Shown: positions 15,569-27,477, counted from the stretch's first letter. The stretch: 64,000 nt of DNA from Shewanella sp. SNU WT4 (GCF_006494715.1 NZ_CP041151.1:992001-1056000); one strand, 5' to 3'. Program-made: numbers and translations. The notes: generated by a model from the sequence alone, not told the origin.

Positions 15569-16543
15569 ATGATAGCTCTATCCGCAAAACGTATAATATT
15601 GTCCTTACTGGGATTGTTTGTAATTCTTTATGGAATAACTATTTGGTGGAGCGTTGAACCTGACGTGATCCACGCCAAACAGATGAATGACACTCAAAGT
15701 AAACCGCTCGTCGGTTACGCCACTACCAGTGCCTTGATTGACACTATGGAGACCTTACTGACTAAACCCGGTGGTTGGCAGTCTAACGATATCTTGCTGC
15801 CGACTGTGATGATGGATGATATGGCGTCGTTTGAGTTCGGTGCGCTTGAGCAAGTGCGCGATCTTGCGGGTGTCATGCGTAAAGAATTTAGCCGCAGTCA
15901 ATCGCAGTCATCGGCCGACCCAGATTTGTTAGGCGCGCATTCTAAACTGAATATTTCCCACACTAGCTGGCTAGTACCAAGTTCAGAAAGTGAGTATCAA
16001 GATGCGGTTAAATTATTGAAGCTGTATCGCGCGCGCATGGCTGATCCTGATAATCAGGACGCCCAGTTTTACGCCCGCGCTGACAACCTCAATGAATGGC
16101 TCAAAGAAGTGCAAAAGCGTTTAGGCAGCTTGTCACAAAACTTATCGGCGAGTGTGGGCCAAGATAGATTAAATACTGATTTAGCGGGCGATTCTGGCGC
16201 GCGCCAATCAACCCCGTCACATGGCACTACGCAAGTGAAAACTAGCTGGTGGCGTATTGATAATGTCTTTTATGAAACTCGTGGCTCAGCGTGGGCACTG
16301 CTGAATTTTATGAAAGCGATTGAAATCGATTTTGCCGATGTTCTAAAGAAGAAAAATGCCGAGGTGAGCTTACGTCAGATTATTCGTGAGCTTGAGGCAA
16401 CTCAGCAACCTGTATGGTCGCCGATTATTTTAAATGGCAACGGTTTTGGCTTTGTGGCCAACCATTCATTAGTCATGGCGAACTATATTTCGCGCGCCAA
16501 TGCTGCTGTCATTGATTTAACTAATTTGTTAACACAAGGGTAA
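15569..16543 (+). CDS. DUF2333 family inner-membrane protein
   Basis: A 324-residue protein with one N-terminal transmembrane helix (about residues 9 to 28) and a large periplasmic domain. Segments such as VGYATTSALIDTMETLLTKP and the conserved GGWQSNDI region match DUF2333 proteins as I recall them. No catalytic motif is seen. AAAGGACTG precedes the ATG. It is followed after two bases by the outer-membrane barrel gene, so the two are likely cotranscribed. Function unknown; a cell-envelope role is inferred from location. Confidence 0.8.
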   Translation: MIALSAKRIILSLLGLFVILYGITIWWSVEPDVIHAKQMNDTQSKPLVGYATTSALIDTMETLLTKPGGWQSNDILLPTVMMDDMASFEFGALEQVRDLAGVMRKEFSRSQSQSSADPDLLGAHSKLNISHTSWLVPSSESEYQDAVKLLKLYRARMADPDNQDAQFYARADNLNEWLKEVQKRLGSLSQNLSASVGQDRLNTDLAGDSGARQSTPSHGTTQVKTSWWRIDNVFYETRGSAWALLNFMKAIEIDFADVLKKKNAEVSLRQIIRELEATQQPVWSPIILNGNGFGFVANHSLVMANYISRANAAVIDLTNLLTQG

Positions 16544-16545
16544 TT

Positions 16546-17232
16546 ATGAAAAAAGTATTATTAGTCAGTTCTTTATTTGCTGCCATGGCAGCAGGTAGCG
16601 CATCAGCTGATACCTTACTGGGCTTTAAAGTCGGTGCTGATTACTGGATGGCTGACACCAGTGGCACTTTTGCTAATGAAGGCGCAATTCAGCCTAATTA
16701 CAACTTCGATTCATCATCGCAAGGAAGTTTATGGTTTGCCTTTGAGCATCCAATTCCGCTGATCCCGAATGTATTAGTGCGTGAAAATCGCGTTAAAGAT
16801 GATTATTCAAGCGCAGCTACCTCAGGTAAGGTTGATTTAAGTAATACTGACTATGTGCTGTATTACGAACTGCTCGACAATGACTTAGTCTCGTTAGATG
16901 TGGGCGGCGCTTATAAGTTAATGCATGGTAGTTATCGCACTACGCTTAGCAATACTGACATAGATTCAGGCATAGTTATGGCTTATGCCAATGCCATGGT
17001 AGGTATTCCTGGTTTAGGTTTATTTGGCTTTGCGGATGTGATGGCTGGGCTTAATGAAACTAGCGTTCATGACGTGCAGTTAGGTTTAGGTTGGAAGTTT
17101 GATGGCGCGCTATTAGATACCAGCGTGCGCGTTGGTTATCGCCAGTTTAACTTTGATGCCAATGATTTCTCTGGCGCCAATTCTGACTTGAAGTTTGATG
17201 GTGTGTTTGCCGGTGTTGAATTAGATTTCTAA
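16546..17232 (+). CDS. TIGR04219-type outer membrane beta-barrel protein
   Basis: A 228-residue protein with a signal peptide (cleavage after ASA, about residue 21), amphipathic alternating strands throughout, and a C-terminal phenylalanine (GVELDF) as required for barrel insertion by the BAM complex. The start of the mature part (LLGFKVGADYWMADTSGTF) matches the TIGR04219 family seen in Shewanella and Vibrio. Function unknown. It lies two bases after the DUF2333 gene. Confidence 0.85.
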   Translation: MKKVLLVSSLFAAMAAGSASADTLLGFKVGADYWMADTSGTFANEGAIQPNYNFDSSSQGSLWFAFEHPIPLIPNVLVRENRVKDDYSSAATSGKVDLSNTDYVLYYELLDNDLVSLDVGGAYKLMHGSYRTTLSNTDIDSGIVMAYANAMVGIPGLGLFGFADVMAGLNETSVHDVQLGLGWKFDGALLDTSVRVGYRQFNFDANDFSGANSDLKFDGVFAGVELDF

Positions 17233-17259
17233 AACAACGCATGACTAACACCCATAATA

Positions 17260-17287
17260 AAAAAACCGCCAGTGTGGCGGTTTTTTT
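17260..17287. terminator. Bidirectional terminator between barrel protein and tolC
   Basis: AAAAAACCGCC, loop AGTGT, GGCGGTTTTTTT. The two convergent genes both end within 40 bases. Confidence 0.92.
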
Positions 17288-17322
17288 GTATCACTACTTC
17301 ATGATTAATGAGTAGTCAGAGC

Positions 17323-18684
17323 TTAAGCTTGTGGCGGCGCAGAGGTGGTGGTGGCTTGAGATAAGCCATTGTTAATAGCCACTACATCGGCCTCAGTTAA
17401 GGTACCTGCTGCTTGTTTCAAGGCCAAAATAGACTTGATATACGAGTAGCGTGCATCAGATAACTGACGCTTAGAGTTATATAAATTCACTGTGCTATTT
17501 AGCACGTCAACTATGGTACGAGTACCAACTTCAAAACCGGCTTGAGTCGCTTTTAAGGCACTTTCAGATGAAATGACCGTTTGCTCATAAGCGCGAATCG
17601 AGCTGATAGAGGCATCAACGTTGTTATAGTTATTGCGGATGTTTTTTACGGTAGCGCGATAAGTCTGCTCTAATCTTTCACTCGCATTAACAAAGTTAAA
17701 TTGGGCTTGATCAACTTGCGAGCTCACTTTAAAGCCTTCAAAAATCGGTACGCTTAACTGTAATGCCACATTAGTCGTGCCATTATCGTTAGTGCCACCT
17801 GGGTAGTTATTGCTGCCATTACGATCAAGGTTGGTGTTATAGCCAGCATTTAAATTTAATGATGGTAAGTGACCCGATTTAGCCAGTTCAATTTGCTCTG
17901 TCGCAATTTCTTTACCAATGCGCTGGATAAGCAAATCAATGCTATTGGTTTCGGCCATCTTCAGCCACTCATTTGAGCCTTCTGGCGCAGGTTTGGCGGC
18001 GGAAAAACGCTGAGTATCTAACAAATTAATGCTGTCGTAATCAAGACCTGTGATTTCTTGCAGGGCTTGATAGCTATTTTGCAGGGTGTTTTCCGCTAAG
18101 ATTTCTTGGGCGCGGGCTAAGTCATATTGAGCTTGAGCTTCATGCACATCGGTAATTGCAGTTAAACCAACGGCAAAGCGCTGTTTAGTTTGCTCTAGTT
18201 GACGACCAATGGCAGACACTTCCGATTGCTGGAACACTAACGCATCTTTAGCGCTTAAGACGTCAAAGTAGGCACTAGTGACGCGAATAATTAATGATTG
18301 CAGTGCAGAAGCGTAAGATGCGTCAGCTTGTGACGCTGCCTTTTCCGCTAAGCTCAAGCCAACCCATGCACTATGATTATAAATGACTTGATTTAAGGTT
18401 ACGCCACCAGTGAAACCGCCGGCATTATAAGAGGCATTGGTGTCATCGTTTTCATCAACCCAGCTTTTACCGTAACCTACATTGGCAGATAAGCTTGGTA
18501 ATAAAGGCGCGCGCGAGGTCTCAATTTGTGAATACAATGAATCACGTTGAGCTTGTGCTTGCAGGACGATAGGATCGTTAGTTAGGGCTTTTTGATAGAC
18601 CTGCAGTAAATCGTCAGCATAACTAGCACTGCTAATAGCAGCTAAGGTCATGGCGGCGCAGAGGGAACTGATGTTAAGTTTCAT
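17323..18684 (-). CDS. tolC: Outer membrane efflux channel TolC
   Basis: TolC is the trimeric outer-membrane exit duct for type I secretion and multidrug pumps. The 453-residue protein has a signal peptide (cleavage after SYA, about residue 23), then two outer-membrane efflux protein repeats with long coiled-coil helices; segments DLLQVYQKALTNDPIVLQAQ and GTRTIVDVLNSTVNLYNSKR (about residues 385 to 404) are characteristic. The length is slightly below E. coli TolC because of a short C-terminal tail. It is transcribed alone, divergent from nudF. Confidence 0.94.
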   Translation of the reverse strand: MKLNISSLCAAMTLAAISSASYADDLLQVYQKALTNDPIVLQAQAQRDSLYSQIETSRAPLLPSLSANVGYGKSWVDENDDTNASYNAGGFTGGVTLNQVIYNHSAWVGLSLAEKAASQADASYASALQSLIIRVTSAYFDVLSAKDALVFQQSEVSAIGRQLEQTKQRFAVGLTAITDVHEAQAQYDLARAQEILAENTLQNSYQALQEITGLDYDSINLLDTQRFSAAKPAPEGSNEWLKMAETNSIDLLIQRIGKEIATEQIELAKSGHLPSLNLNAGYNTNLDRNGSNNYPGGTNDNGTTNVALQLSVPIFEGFKVSSQVDQAQFNFVNASERLEQTYRATVKNIRNNYNNVDASISSIRAYEQTVISSESALKATQAGFEVGTRTIVDVLNSTVNLYNSKRQLSDARYSYIKSILALKQAAGTLTEADVVAINNGLSQATTTSAPPQA

Positions 18685-18833
18685 GGGTTGTCCTTTGGTG
18701 AGACGCAGTTCATCAGCCTCTGCTGATGAAATGACAATATAATTAGTCGAAATTATGCCTTTTCACAAGGTTTATTAGGACATTTCAATGCGTCAATAAG
18801 GTAAATTTAATATTTCTATTAGCAAGTTAGCAT

Positions 18834-18858
18834 AGATAATAAGTAATCATTTTCATTC
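18834..18858. promoter_or_regulatory. Weak Fur-box-like sequence between tolC and nudF
   Basis: GATAATAAGTAATCATTTTC resembles the Fur consensus halves GATAAT and AATCATTATC but with a four-base rather than three-base spacer. AT-rich intergenic DNA yields such matches by chance, so this is a low-confidence call. Confidence 0.2.
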
Positions 18859-18961
18859 AAGTCAAATGTCAAGTGTAACAGATTTTATTAGGGGCTTTAG
18901 CTTTCTACTCTGAGGGCCTAATAATGGCTAGTCATTGAGCTTAAAGGATAAAGGAAACTTT

Positions 18962-19591
18962 ATGTCAGCAGTGAAGGATTCACCCATGGAAACCATGACC
19001 GCCTTTGGCAACGACGATGTAGAAGTCATTAGTCAGCGCCCGTTATATCAAGGTTTTTTTCAGCTGCAAGAGTACCGCTTTCGGCATAAATTATTTGCCG
19101 GCGGCTGGAGTGAAGAAGTGCGCCGCGAAGTATTTGAGCGCGGCCATGCAGTAGTGGTTCTGCCTTATGATCCGGCGCGCGATCAAGTGGTCTTAATTGA
19201 GCAAATCCGTATTCCAGCCTTAGCCACGTCATCGCGACCTTGGTTGCTTGAATTAGTGGCGGGCATGATAGATGCGGGAGAAACGCGCGATGATGTGGCT
19301 GTGCGCGAATTGTTTGAGGAAACAGGGCTTGAATGCAGTGCTATGACAGCCGTCAGTCAGTATTTACCTAGCCCTGGCGGCTGCTCTGAAAGATTATATT
19401 TTTACTGGGCCAAGATAGATGCGAGTAAAGCCCAAGGCTTGCACGGCTTATGTGATGAGCATGAAGATATACGCCTGCATGTGATGTCGCGCCAACAGGC
19501 ATATACTTTACTTAAGCAAGGGCAAATAGATAACGGCGCCACTGTGATTGGTTTGCAATGGCTGCAGCTTAACTATCAAGAGTTGTCATAA
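18962..19591 (+). CDS. nudF: ADP-ribose pyrophosphatase
   Basis: A Nudix hydrolase that splits ADP-ribose into AMP and ribose 5-phosphate. The 209-residue protein has the Nudix box GMIDAGETRDDVAVRELFEE followed by TGL (about residues 98 to 120), with REL-FEE supplying the metal-binding glutamates, and the NudF-type N-terminal dimerisation region (YRFRHKLFAGGWS). ATG 18962 with AAAGGA upstream is preferred to an upstream non-ATG start at 18935. In gammaproteobacteria nudF heads a conserved run with DUF1249, cpdA, yqiA and parE, as here. Confidence 0.94.
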   Translation: MSAVKDSPMETMTAFGNDDVEVISQRPLYQGFFQLQEYRFRHKLFAGGWSEEVRREVFERGHAVVVLPYDPARDQVVLIEQIRIPALATSSRPWLLELVAGMIDAGETRDDVAVRELFEETGLECSAMTAVSQYLPSPGGCSERLYFYWAKIDASKAQGLHGLCDEHEDIRLHVMSRQQAYTLLKQGQIDNGATVIGLQWLQLNYQELS

Positions 19592-19639
19592 GCCTTGCAT
19601 GGAGGGCAATCTAAGCCTGCCCTATGAGCGTCCATAGTA

Positions 19640-20101
19640 ATGAGTATCAGTAACACAGTGACAAGTAACATGAAGGCAAAACCATACCGCGTCGATCTCA
19701 GTCGTTTTCTGGCATTATGTGCCCGTAACTATGGCCATATTCAGCAATGGCTACCTAGGGGCCATAGTGCTGGGCAGCAATGGCAGTGGCAGGGCGTGTT
19801 TGGCTGCTTGTCGGTGACGTTACTGGAAAATACGCCTTACACTCAGGTGCTCGAAATAAAACGCTACAGCGCGTTAGGGGCGCTTAATCCGTCGATGCAA
19901 GACCCTTTGTTGTTAGTTAGGGTTTACCATGACGCGCAATTGGCAGAAGTGTTAACTAGTCGACAGATTTGTGACCTAAATCCAGTTTATGATTACCCAA
20001 ATATGCATATGTACCAACGAGATGAAAAATATCAGGTCAATGCATTCCTTGAGGATTTACTTAAAATAGGCCACCGAGCAACATTGGTGTGTCAGTCCTA
20101 A
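19640..20101 (+). CDS. yqiB: DUF1249 family protein (YqiB-like)
   Basis: A 153-residue cytoplasmic protein of unknown function. The segment YRVDLSRFLALCARNYGHIQ followed by WLP (about residues 14 to 37) and CDLNPVYDYPNMHMYQRDEK (about 120 to 139) are typical DUF1249 sequences. The gene lies 49 bases after nudF and 20 bases before cpdA, the usual order. ATG 19640 is taken; an ATG ten codons later is possible. Confidence 0.88.
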   Translation: MSISNTVTSNMKAKPYRVDLSRFLALCARNYGHIQQWLPRGHSAGQQWQWQGVFGCLSVTLLENTPYTQVLEIKRYSALGALNPSMQDPLLLVRVYHDAQLAEVLTSRQICDLNPVYDYPNMHMYQRDEKYQVNAFLEDLLKIGHRATLVCQS

Positions 20102-20120
20102 CCGTGTTGGATGTGATCGT

Positions 20121-20960
20121 TTGCAAAAAGATGCCACAACCTATGACATTATTGAAGGCCAAAGCATACGCTTGGTTCAGATCACAGATCCGCATCTTTT
20201 TTCTGATCCACAAGGGCAATTGCTAGGGGTTAATACCCGTGCGAGCTTAGCCTCAGTCCTGCAATTGGTGCATGATAATCATCAAAACGTCGATTGCATC
20301 TTAGCGACTGGCGATATCAGCCAAGATTACTCGGCGCAGTCATATCAAGCCTTTGCCGCTATGATGTCGACTCATACTGTTCCTTGTCACTATTTGCCAG
20401 GGAATCATGATGATATCCATACCATGAATCTGCACTTGCAAGGCGAGAAACTCTCTGGTGATAAACAAATCTTGGTGGGTAACTGGCAAATTCTGATGCT
20501 TGATTCAACCGTTAGGGGGAAGCCTGGCGGCTTACTCAGTGATGCTGAATTGAGCTTTATTGAGCGCAGTGTGGCGCAAGAGCCGCAGCGCCATTGTTTA
20601 CTGGTGATGCATCATAATCCAATATTGACGGGCGCGGCTTGGTTAGATCAGCATTGTCTGGCTAATGGCAATGAGGTGCTCAAGAGTGTGAGCCAGTTGG
20701 CGAATGTTCGCGGTATCTTGTGGGGGCATGTGCATCAACAAATTGATAAAACTTATCCAGGCGCCACGGGTGACATACATCTAATGGCGACGCCATCGAC
20801 CTGCATTCAGTTCACCCCAAAGTCTGATTTTTTTGCTTTAGATAATTTACAGCCTGGCTATCGTTTGCTGGACTTGCACGCCGATGGTAGCATGAGCACT
20901 CATGTTTATCGGGTACCGGGAAAAACCTTTTTTCCGGACGAATCGGCCGGTGGTTATTGA
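20121..20960 (+). CDS. cpdA: 3',5'-cyclic-AMP phosphodiesterase
   Basis: CpdA hydrolyses cAMP to AMP and so tunes CRP activity. The 279-residue metallophosphoesterase shows the full metal set: D-P-H (ITDPHLF, about residue 23), GDISQD, GNHDD and HVH (GHVHQQ, about 202 to 204), with an HHNP motif (MHHNPI) between. Translation appears to begin at TTG 20121, with GGA nine bases upstream; no in-frame ATG is better placed. It is packed between the DUF1249 gene and yqiA, as in related genomes. Confidence 0.93.
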   Translation: MQKDATTYDIIEGQSIRLVQITDPHLFSDPQGQLLGVNTRASLASVLQLVHDNHQNVDCILATGDISQDYSAQSYQAFAAMMSTHTVPCHYLPGNHDDIHTMNLHLQGEKLSGDKQILVGNWQILMLDSTVRGKPGGLLSDAELSFIERSVAQEPQRHCLLVMHHNPILTGAAWLDQHCLANGNEVLKSVSQLANVRGILWGHVHQQIDKTYPGATGDIHLMATPSTCIQFTPKSDFFALDNLQPGYRLLDLHADGSMSTHVYRVPGKTFFPDESAGGY

Positions 20961-20983
20961 ATACTGCCGCAGCGTGAGGAATT

Positions 20984-21562
20984 ATGCTGTTATACATTCA
21001 TGGATTTAACAGTTCCCCTCAATCGGATAAGGCGCGGATAACCTTAGCCTATTGCCAAGAGCACTATCCTGAGCTGCTGGTGCATCAACCTCAGCTACCT
21101 TCTCATCCAGTAGCCGCACTTGCTATGTTATGTGATATCACAGAACAAGCCTTGGCTAAGGGTGAGCCGCTATACTATATCGGCTCCTCATTGGGTGGTT
21201 TTTTTGCGACAATCTTGGCTGAGCGTTATGGCGGTGTCGCGGCGCTGGTAAACCCTGCCATTGAGCCTCATCAATTGATGACCTCATTGCTTGGATGGCA
21301 AACGAATCCTTATACCGGCGAGCGATATCAGGTTACTCTAGAGCATCAAACGCAATTAGCGGCAATGGCCGTTAAGGTTATCGCTCATCCAGACCGTTTT
21401 TTAGTGTTATTGCAAACCGGTGATGAGGTTTTAGATTATCGCGAGGCGGTCGCTTATTACCATTGCTGTCAGTTACGAGTGCAGCAAGGTGGCGATCACG
21501 CGTTTACGGGATACCAGGAACAACTCGACGGCATTTTCCAATTTTTTGCCTTAACAACCTAA
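20984..21562 (+). CDS. yqiA: Esterase YqiA (UPF0227)
   Basis: A 192-residue alpha/beta hydrolase. The oxyanion and nucleophile signatures are visible: LLYIHGFNSSP at the N-terminus and GSSLGGFFA with the nucleophilic serine (about residue 70); D and H of the triad are probably in LQTGDEVLDYR (about residue 150) and GGDHAFTGY (about 170). It is short because the lid domain is minimal, as in the family. It directly precedes parE, a conserved linkage. Confidence 0.92.
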   Translation: MLLYIHGFNSSPQSDKARITLAYCQEHYPELLVHQPQLPSHPVAALAMLCDITEQALAKGEPLYYIGSSLGGFFATILAERYGGVAALVNPAIEPHQLMTSLLGWQTNPYTGERYQVTLEHQTQLAAMAVKVIAHPDRFLVLLQTGDEVLDYREAVAYYHCCQLRVQQGGDHAFTGYQEQLDGIFQFFALTT

Positions 21563-21586
21563 GCGTGAGCCCTATGGCTCACGTAA

Positions 21587-23494
<1,908 letters not shown>

Positions 23495-23624
23495 AGCGGG
23501 CTTAAGTGAGTGATTGCTTATTTATAAGTGCCAGCCACTTAAGTCATCTTATGATAAAAGCTACAGGTAACACGCACAACAGCGGCAAGATAACAGTACC
23601 AACTCAATCGGCTCAACAGGATGT

Positions 23625-24737
23625 TTGATGTCATATAAAATAATGCCTCAATGGATGAACGGATTAATGCTGATGCTATTAACGACAGCATCGGCTCAGG
23701 CGGCTGAGAGTGTGGTGCTGACCGTCAGCAAAGGCTTTGGCATTAGTTTATATGCCTCTGACTTAGGTGATGCCAAGCAAATGGCCATTGGCGATAACGG
23801 TACTTTGTTTGTCGGTAGCGATCTGGAAGGGACGCTGGTGGCCTTAGTGGATGAAAACCATGATGGCCGCGTTGATAAGCGCTATACCATAGGGCGTAAT
23901 CTTGATTCTCCGAGTGCTATGGCCTTTGTTAATGGCGATTTATATGTCGCCTTAAATACTGGCATAGTGAAATACAGCCAAATTGAGCACAAACTCAAAC
24001 GCCCTGGGCGGCCGCAATCGGTATTTACCAGCTTGGCGGGATTTGGCGCCGAAATCATGCGTACGTTAGCACTCGGTAGCGATGGTCGTTTATATTTAGC
24101 CTTAAGTGCCGGTTGCAATGTGTGTGAACCGCAAGCGCCGCTTGGCAGTATTCTTGCCATAACCCTTGAAAGCGGCGCGGTTGAGCAAGTGGCTAGTGGC
24201 GTGCGCCATGTCGGCGGTATGGCTTGGTCTGCCCAAGGGCAAATGTGGTTTGGCGATAATGGGCGAGATTGGATGGGCGATAATCTACCCCCCGATGAAA
24301 TTAATGCCATAGCAACCCCTGGCAGCCATTTTGGTTTTCCCTATCGTCACGGCGATAAGGTGAATGAAGCCAGTTATCCGTCGCCACAACAGTTAGCCAT
24401 TAGCTTGCCTGAGTATTTGTTACCGGCCCATGTATCGCCCATGGGATTGCATTTTTATCGAGGCCAACAATTTCCTGATAAATATCAGGAGCAGCTATTT
24501 GTGGCTGAAAATGGTTCTCTAAATCGCTCCAGCAAGGTCGGCTATCAAGTAGTCGCCTTACTGTTTGAGGGCGATGAAATAACACAAAGACAAACCCTAG
24601 TGAATTTTATGGATGGTGAGTTTGCCGTAGGTAGACCACATTCCATAGTAACGGCTCCCGATGGAGCCATGTTTATTTCAGATGACCTTAAAGGCAACAT
24701 TTATCGCCTGTATTACCAAGGCTCTGAGCTTGAATAG
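23625..24737 (+). CDS. Exported sorbosone/glucose dehydrogenase-like beta-propeller protein
   Basis: A 370-residue protein with an N-terminal signal peptide (cleavage after QAA, about residue 26) and repeated beta-propeller strands typical of soluble PQQ-dependent sugar dehydrogenases (GSDH family). Segments GYSVKYSQ-type, MAWSAQGQMWFGDNGRDWMG (about residues 200 to 219) and DGAMFISDDLKGNIYRL near the C-terminus show the propeller pattern. It probably acts in the periplasm on a sugar or related substrate; PQQ dependence is inferred from the family. It lies between parE and parC, ten bases before parC, and may be cotranscribed with it. Confidence 0.8.
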   Translation: MMSYKIMPQWMNGLMLMLLTTASAQAAESVVLTVSKGFGISLYASDLGDAKQMAIGDNGTLFVGSDLEGTLVALVDENHDGRVDKRYTIGRNLDSPSAMAFVNGDLYVALNTGIVKYSQIEHKLKRPGRPQSVFTSLAGFGAEIMRTLALGSDGRLYLALSAGCNVCEPQAPLGSILAITLESGAVEQVASGVRHVGGMAWSAQGQMWFGDNGRDWMGDNLPPDEINAIATPGSHFGFPYRHGDKVNEASYPSPQQLAISLPEYLLPAHVSPMGLHFYRGQQFPDKYQEQLFVAENGSLNRSSKVGYQVVALLFEGDEITQRQTLVNFMDGEFAVGRPHSIVTAPDGAMFISDDLKGNIYRLYYQGSELE

Positions 24738-24746
24738 GAAAAAACA

Positions 24747-27014
24747 ATGAGTGATTCGATTGAGATGAGCTTAGACGGCGTTGAACAAATGCCGTTGCGC
24801 CGCTTTACCGAAGAGGCCTACCTGAATTACTCCATGTACGTGATCATGGACAGGGCATTGCCCCATATTGGTGACGGTTTAAAGCCGGTGCAACGTCGAA
24901 TTATTTATGCCATGAGTGAACTGGGGTTATCAGCGCAGTCAAAACATAAAAAATCTGCCCGTACAGTGGGTGATGTATTAGGTAAGTATCACCCCCACGG
25001 TGACAGCGCTTGTTATGAAGCCATGGTATTAATGGCTCAGCCATTCTCATATCGTTATCCGTTAGTCGATGGTCAAGGTAACTGGGGTGCGCCAGACGAT
25101 CCTAAGTCATTCGCGGCTATGCGTTATACCGAAGCTAGACTGTCGCGCTTTTCAGAAGTCTTGTTATCTGAACTAGGCCAAGGCACTGTGGATTGGGGCG
25201 CAAACTTTGATGGCACCATGAAGGAGCCTAAAGTCTTGCCTGCGCGCTTGCCGCATATTTTACTCAACGGCATTACTGGTATTGCTGTGGGTATGGCTAC
25301 CGATGTTCCGCCGCACAATGCTCGTGAAGTGGCCTCTGCCTGTATTGAATTGTTAGATGATCCGCAAACACCCTTATCAAGATTGATGGAGTTAGTGCCT
25401 GGCCCTGATTACCCAACGGCAGCAGAAATCATTACTCCAAGAGCCGATATTGCCAAGATTTATGAGACTGGCCGCGGCTCCATTAAAATGCGCGCTGTTT
25501 ATAGTGTCGAGCAAGGCGAAATAGTGATTACGGCACTGCCGCATCAAACCGGTAGTGGCAAAATCCTTGAGCAAATTGCCGCGCAGATGCAGGCTAAAAA
25601 GTTGCCTATGGTCAGCGATTTACGTGATGAATCCGATCATGAAAATCCCGTGCGTCTTATCATAGTGCCACGCTCAAACCGTGTTGATTTTGAGCAACTA
25701 ATGGCGCATTTATTTGCGACCACGGATTTAGAAAAAAGCTTTCGCATTAACCTGAACGTGCTGGGGCTTGATGGCCGTCCGCAAGTTAAAGGCTTAAAGC
25801 AAATGCTGAGTGAGTGGTTAGAGTTTCGAACTCTGACGGTCAAGCGGCGTTTATCTTATCGATTAGATAAAGTCTTAGCGCGCCAGCATATTCTTGAAGC
25901 CTTGATGGTGGCGTTTCTCAACATTGATGAAGTGATTGAGATTATTCGTTTCAATGAGCAACCTAAAGCTGAGTTGATGGCGCGTTTTAGCTTAACCGAT
26001 AAGCAAGCCGAAGCGATTTTAGAATTAAAGTTACGCCATTTAGCTAAGTTAGAAGAAGTTAAAATTCGCGCCGAGCAAGATGATTTAGCCGCTGAACGTG
26101 ACAAGTTAGAATTACTGTTAGGTTCAGAGCGCCGTTTAAAAACCTTAATTAAAAAAGAGTTACAGCAAGATAGCGCCACTTATGGTGATGATCGCCGCTC
26201 ACCACTGAAAGAAAGAACCGAATCTAAAGCGCTGACCGAGCAAGAATTACTGCCAACAGAAGCTGTGACTGTGGTGATTTCAGACAAGGGCTGGGTGCGC
26301 TGCGCTAAAGGGCACGATATTGACCCTACCAGTTTGTCGTATAAGGCTGGTGATGAGTATTTATGTAGTTCCATTGGTCGCAGTAATCAGCCGAGCGTAT
26401 TTATTGATACCAGTGGCCGCGCCTTTGCTACTGAAACTCATACCCTGCCATCGGCTAGAAGTCAGGGCGAGCCTATTACTACGCGCTTTAATATAGCGAC
26501 TGGCGAAACCATAGCCCATGTGGTGCTGGCGGATGAAAGCCAAGAGTTCTTATTGGCAAGTGATGCTGGTTATGGCTTTATTTGTAGCTATAGCGATATG
26601 GTGTCGCGCAATAAGGCTGGTAAAGCCCTGCTGAGCTTACCGACAAACGCTAAGGTATTAACGCCGCAAAAAGTGGATAAGACGCTATCACCATCGATTT
26701 TGGCAATATCCAATGAAGGTCGAATGCTGTTATTTGCACTCGATGCGCTGCCTAAACTAACCAAGGGTAAGGGCAATAAAATCATAGGTATTCCAACTGA
26801 GCGCGCCAAAGAGCGTGAAGAGTGGTTGATGCATTTATTGCTGGTGCCTGCTGACATGCCTGTGACGTTATGGGCAGGTAAACGCAAGCTGACCTTAAAG
26901 CCGAGTGATCTTGAGCATTATCGCGGTGAGCGCGGACGGCGTGGTAATAAATTACCGCGCGGTTTACAACGCGTTGACCAAGTCACTTTAGGTGACGATA
27001 GCATAAGTCTTTAA
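24747..27014 (+). CDS. parC: DNA topoisomerase IV subunit A
   Basis: ParC cleaves and rejoins DNA in topoisomerase IV. The 755-residue protein contains the winged-helix region with the quinolone-resistance segment ([20 protein letters not shown], about residues 82 to 101, with Ser and Glu positions like the wild type), the catalytic tyrosine in [11 protein letters not shown] (about residue 125), and a C-terminal beta-pinwheel (from about residue 500) with DNA-wrapping repeats. Length matches the family (752 in E. coli). AGGAAAA before the ATG is the ribosome-binding site. Confidence 0.97.
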   Translation: MSDSIEMSLDGVEQMPLRRFTEEAYLNYSMYVIMDRALPHIGDGLKPVQRRIIYAMSELGLSAQSKHKKSARTVGDVLGKYHPHGDSACYEAMVLMAQPFSYRYPLVDGQGNWGAPDDPKSFAAMRYTEARLSRFSEVLLSELGQGTVDWGANFDGTMKEPKVLPARLPHILLNGITGIAVGMATDVPPHNAREVASACIELLDDPQTPLSRLMELVPGPDYPTAAEIITPRADIAKIYETGRGSIKMRAVYSVEQGEIVITALPHQTGSGKILEQIAAQMQAKKLPMVSDLRDESDHENPVRLIIVPRSNRVDFEQLMAHLFATTDLEKSFRINLNVLGLDGRPQVKGLKQMLSEWLEFRTLTVKRRLSYRLDKVLARQHILEALMVAFLNIDEVIEIIRFNEQPKAELMARFSLTDKQAEAILELKLRHLAKLEEVKIRAEQDDLAAERDKLELLLGSERRLKTLIKKELQQDSATYGDDRRSPLKERTESKALTEQELLPTEAVTVVISDKGWVRCAKGHDIDPTSLSYKAGDEYLCSSIGRSNQPSVFIDTSGRAFATETHTLPSARSQGEPITTRFNIATGETIAHVVLADESQEFLLASDAGYGFICSYSDMVSRNKAGKALLSLPTNAKVLTPQKVDKTLSPSILAISNEGRMLLFALDALPKLTKGKGNKIIGIPTERAKEREEWLMHLLLVPADMPVTLWAGKRKLTLKPSDLEHYRGERGRRGNKLPRGLQRVDQVTLGDDSISL

Positions 27015-27020
27015 TCATAA

Positions 27021-27052
27021 AAAAAAACCGACAGTTAGTCGGTTTTTTTATA
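27021..27052 (+). terminator. Rho-independent terminator after parC
   Basis: AAAAAACCGAC, loop AGTTA, GTCGGTTTTTT, followed by TATA. Just 10 bases past the parC stop. Confidence 0.92.
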
Positions 27053-27063
27053 TCGATACGGTT

Positions 27064-27167
27064 TAAGCGGCAGTGTTAAGTATTGACCTTAAGCATCAGT
27101 GCTAAGTAGCAGGTCTAAGTCACAGTGCTGAGTCACAGGGCTAAGCCGCAGACGTAAGCGTTAGGCT
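27064..27167. repeat. Eight imperfect 13-bp tandem repeats
   Basis: Units all begin TAAG or TGAG and several end in CAGTGC: for example TAAGCATCAGTGC, TAAGTAGCAGGTC, TAAGTCACAGTGC, TGAGTCACAGGGC, TAAGCCGCAGACG. The block fills the gap between the parC terminator and the 3' end of bfd and is not in any coding frame. Confidence 0.75.
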
Positions 27168-27180
27168 GACGCTAAAGAAT

Positions 27181-27477
27181 TTAAGCAACTTGATAAAAAT
27201 TATCGGGCTTGGCCACGCAATGCCCTTGAACCTGGCTGTCATCATTCATACCAGTATTGATAGTTGTAGTTGCTGAATCCGTGTCTTTAACCGCAACGGC
27301 ATCGGTCGCTATGCTGAGTAATTGCGCTTGTATTATATCGGTTGCCATGCTGATGCATTTACCACATTGGTCGCCAACCCCAAGACGATTGCGCACATCG
27401 TTAAGGCTAGTGTCGCCAGCGGCTACAGCGCGTTTAATCTGGCTATCAGTGATGCCATTACAAAGACAAATAAACAT
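27181..27477 (-). CDS. bfd: Bacterioferritin-associated ferredoxin, long form
   Basis: Bfd binds a [2Fe-2S] cluster and releases iron from bacterioferritin. The N-terminus carries all four ligands in the family pattern: C-x-C (MFICLCNG, Cys4 and Cys6) and C-x2-C (GDQCGKC, about residues 38 to 41). The predicted protein has 98 residues, some 35 more than typical Bfd, with a T/D/S-rich tail and an extra cysteine. ATG 27477 is chosen, as MFICLCNGIT is the usual start. A Fur-box-like site lies upstream. bfr is not adjacent. Confidence 0.88.
   Translation of the reverse strand: MFICLCNGITDSQIKRAVAAGDTSLNDVRNRLGVGDQCGKCISMATDIIQAQLLSIATDAVAVKDTDSATTTINTGMNDDSQVQGHCVAKPDNFYQVA

Noticed and set aside
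27041..27180. CRISPR array reading of the 13-bp repeats
   Set aside because: Units are directly abutting without unique spacers, diverged, and far too short; no cas genes are seen in the window.
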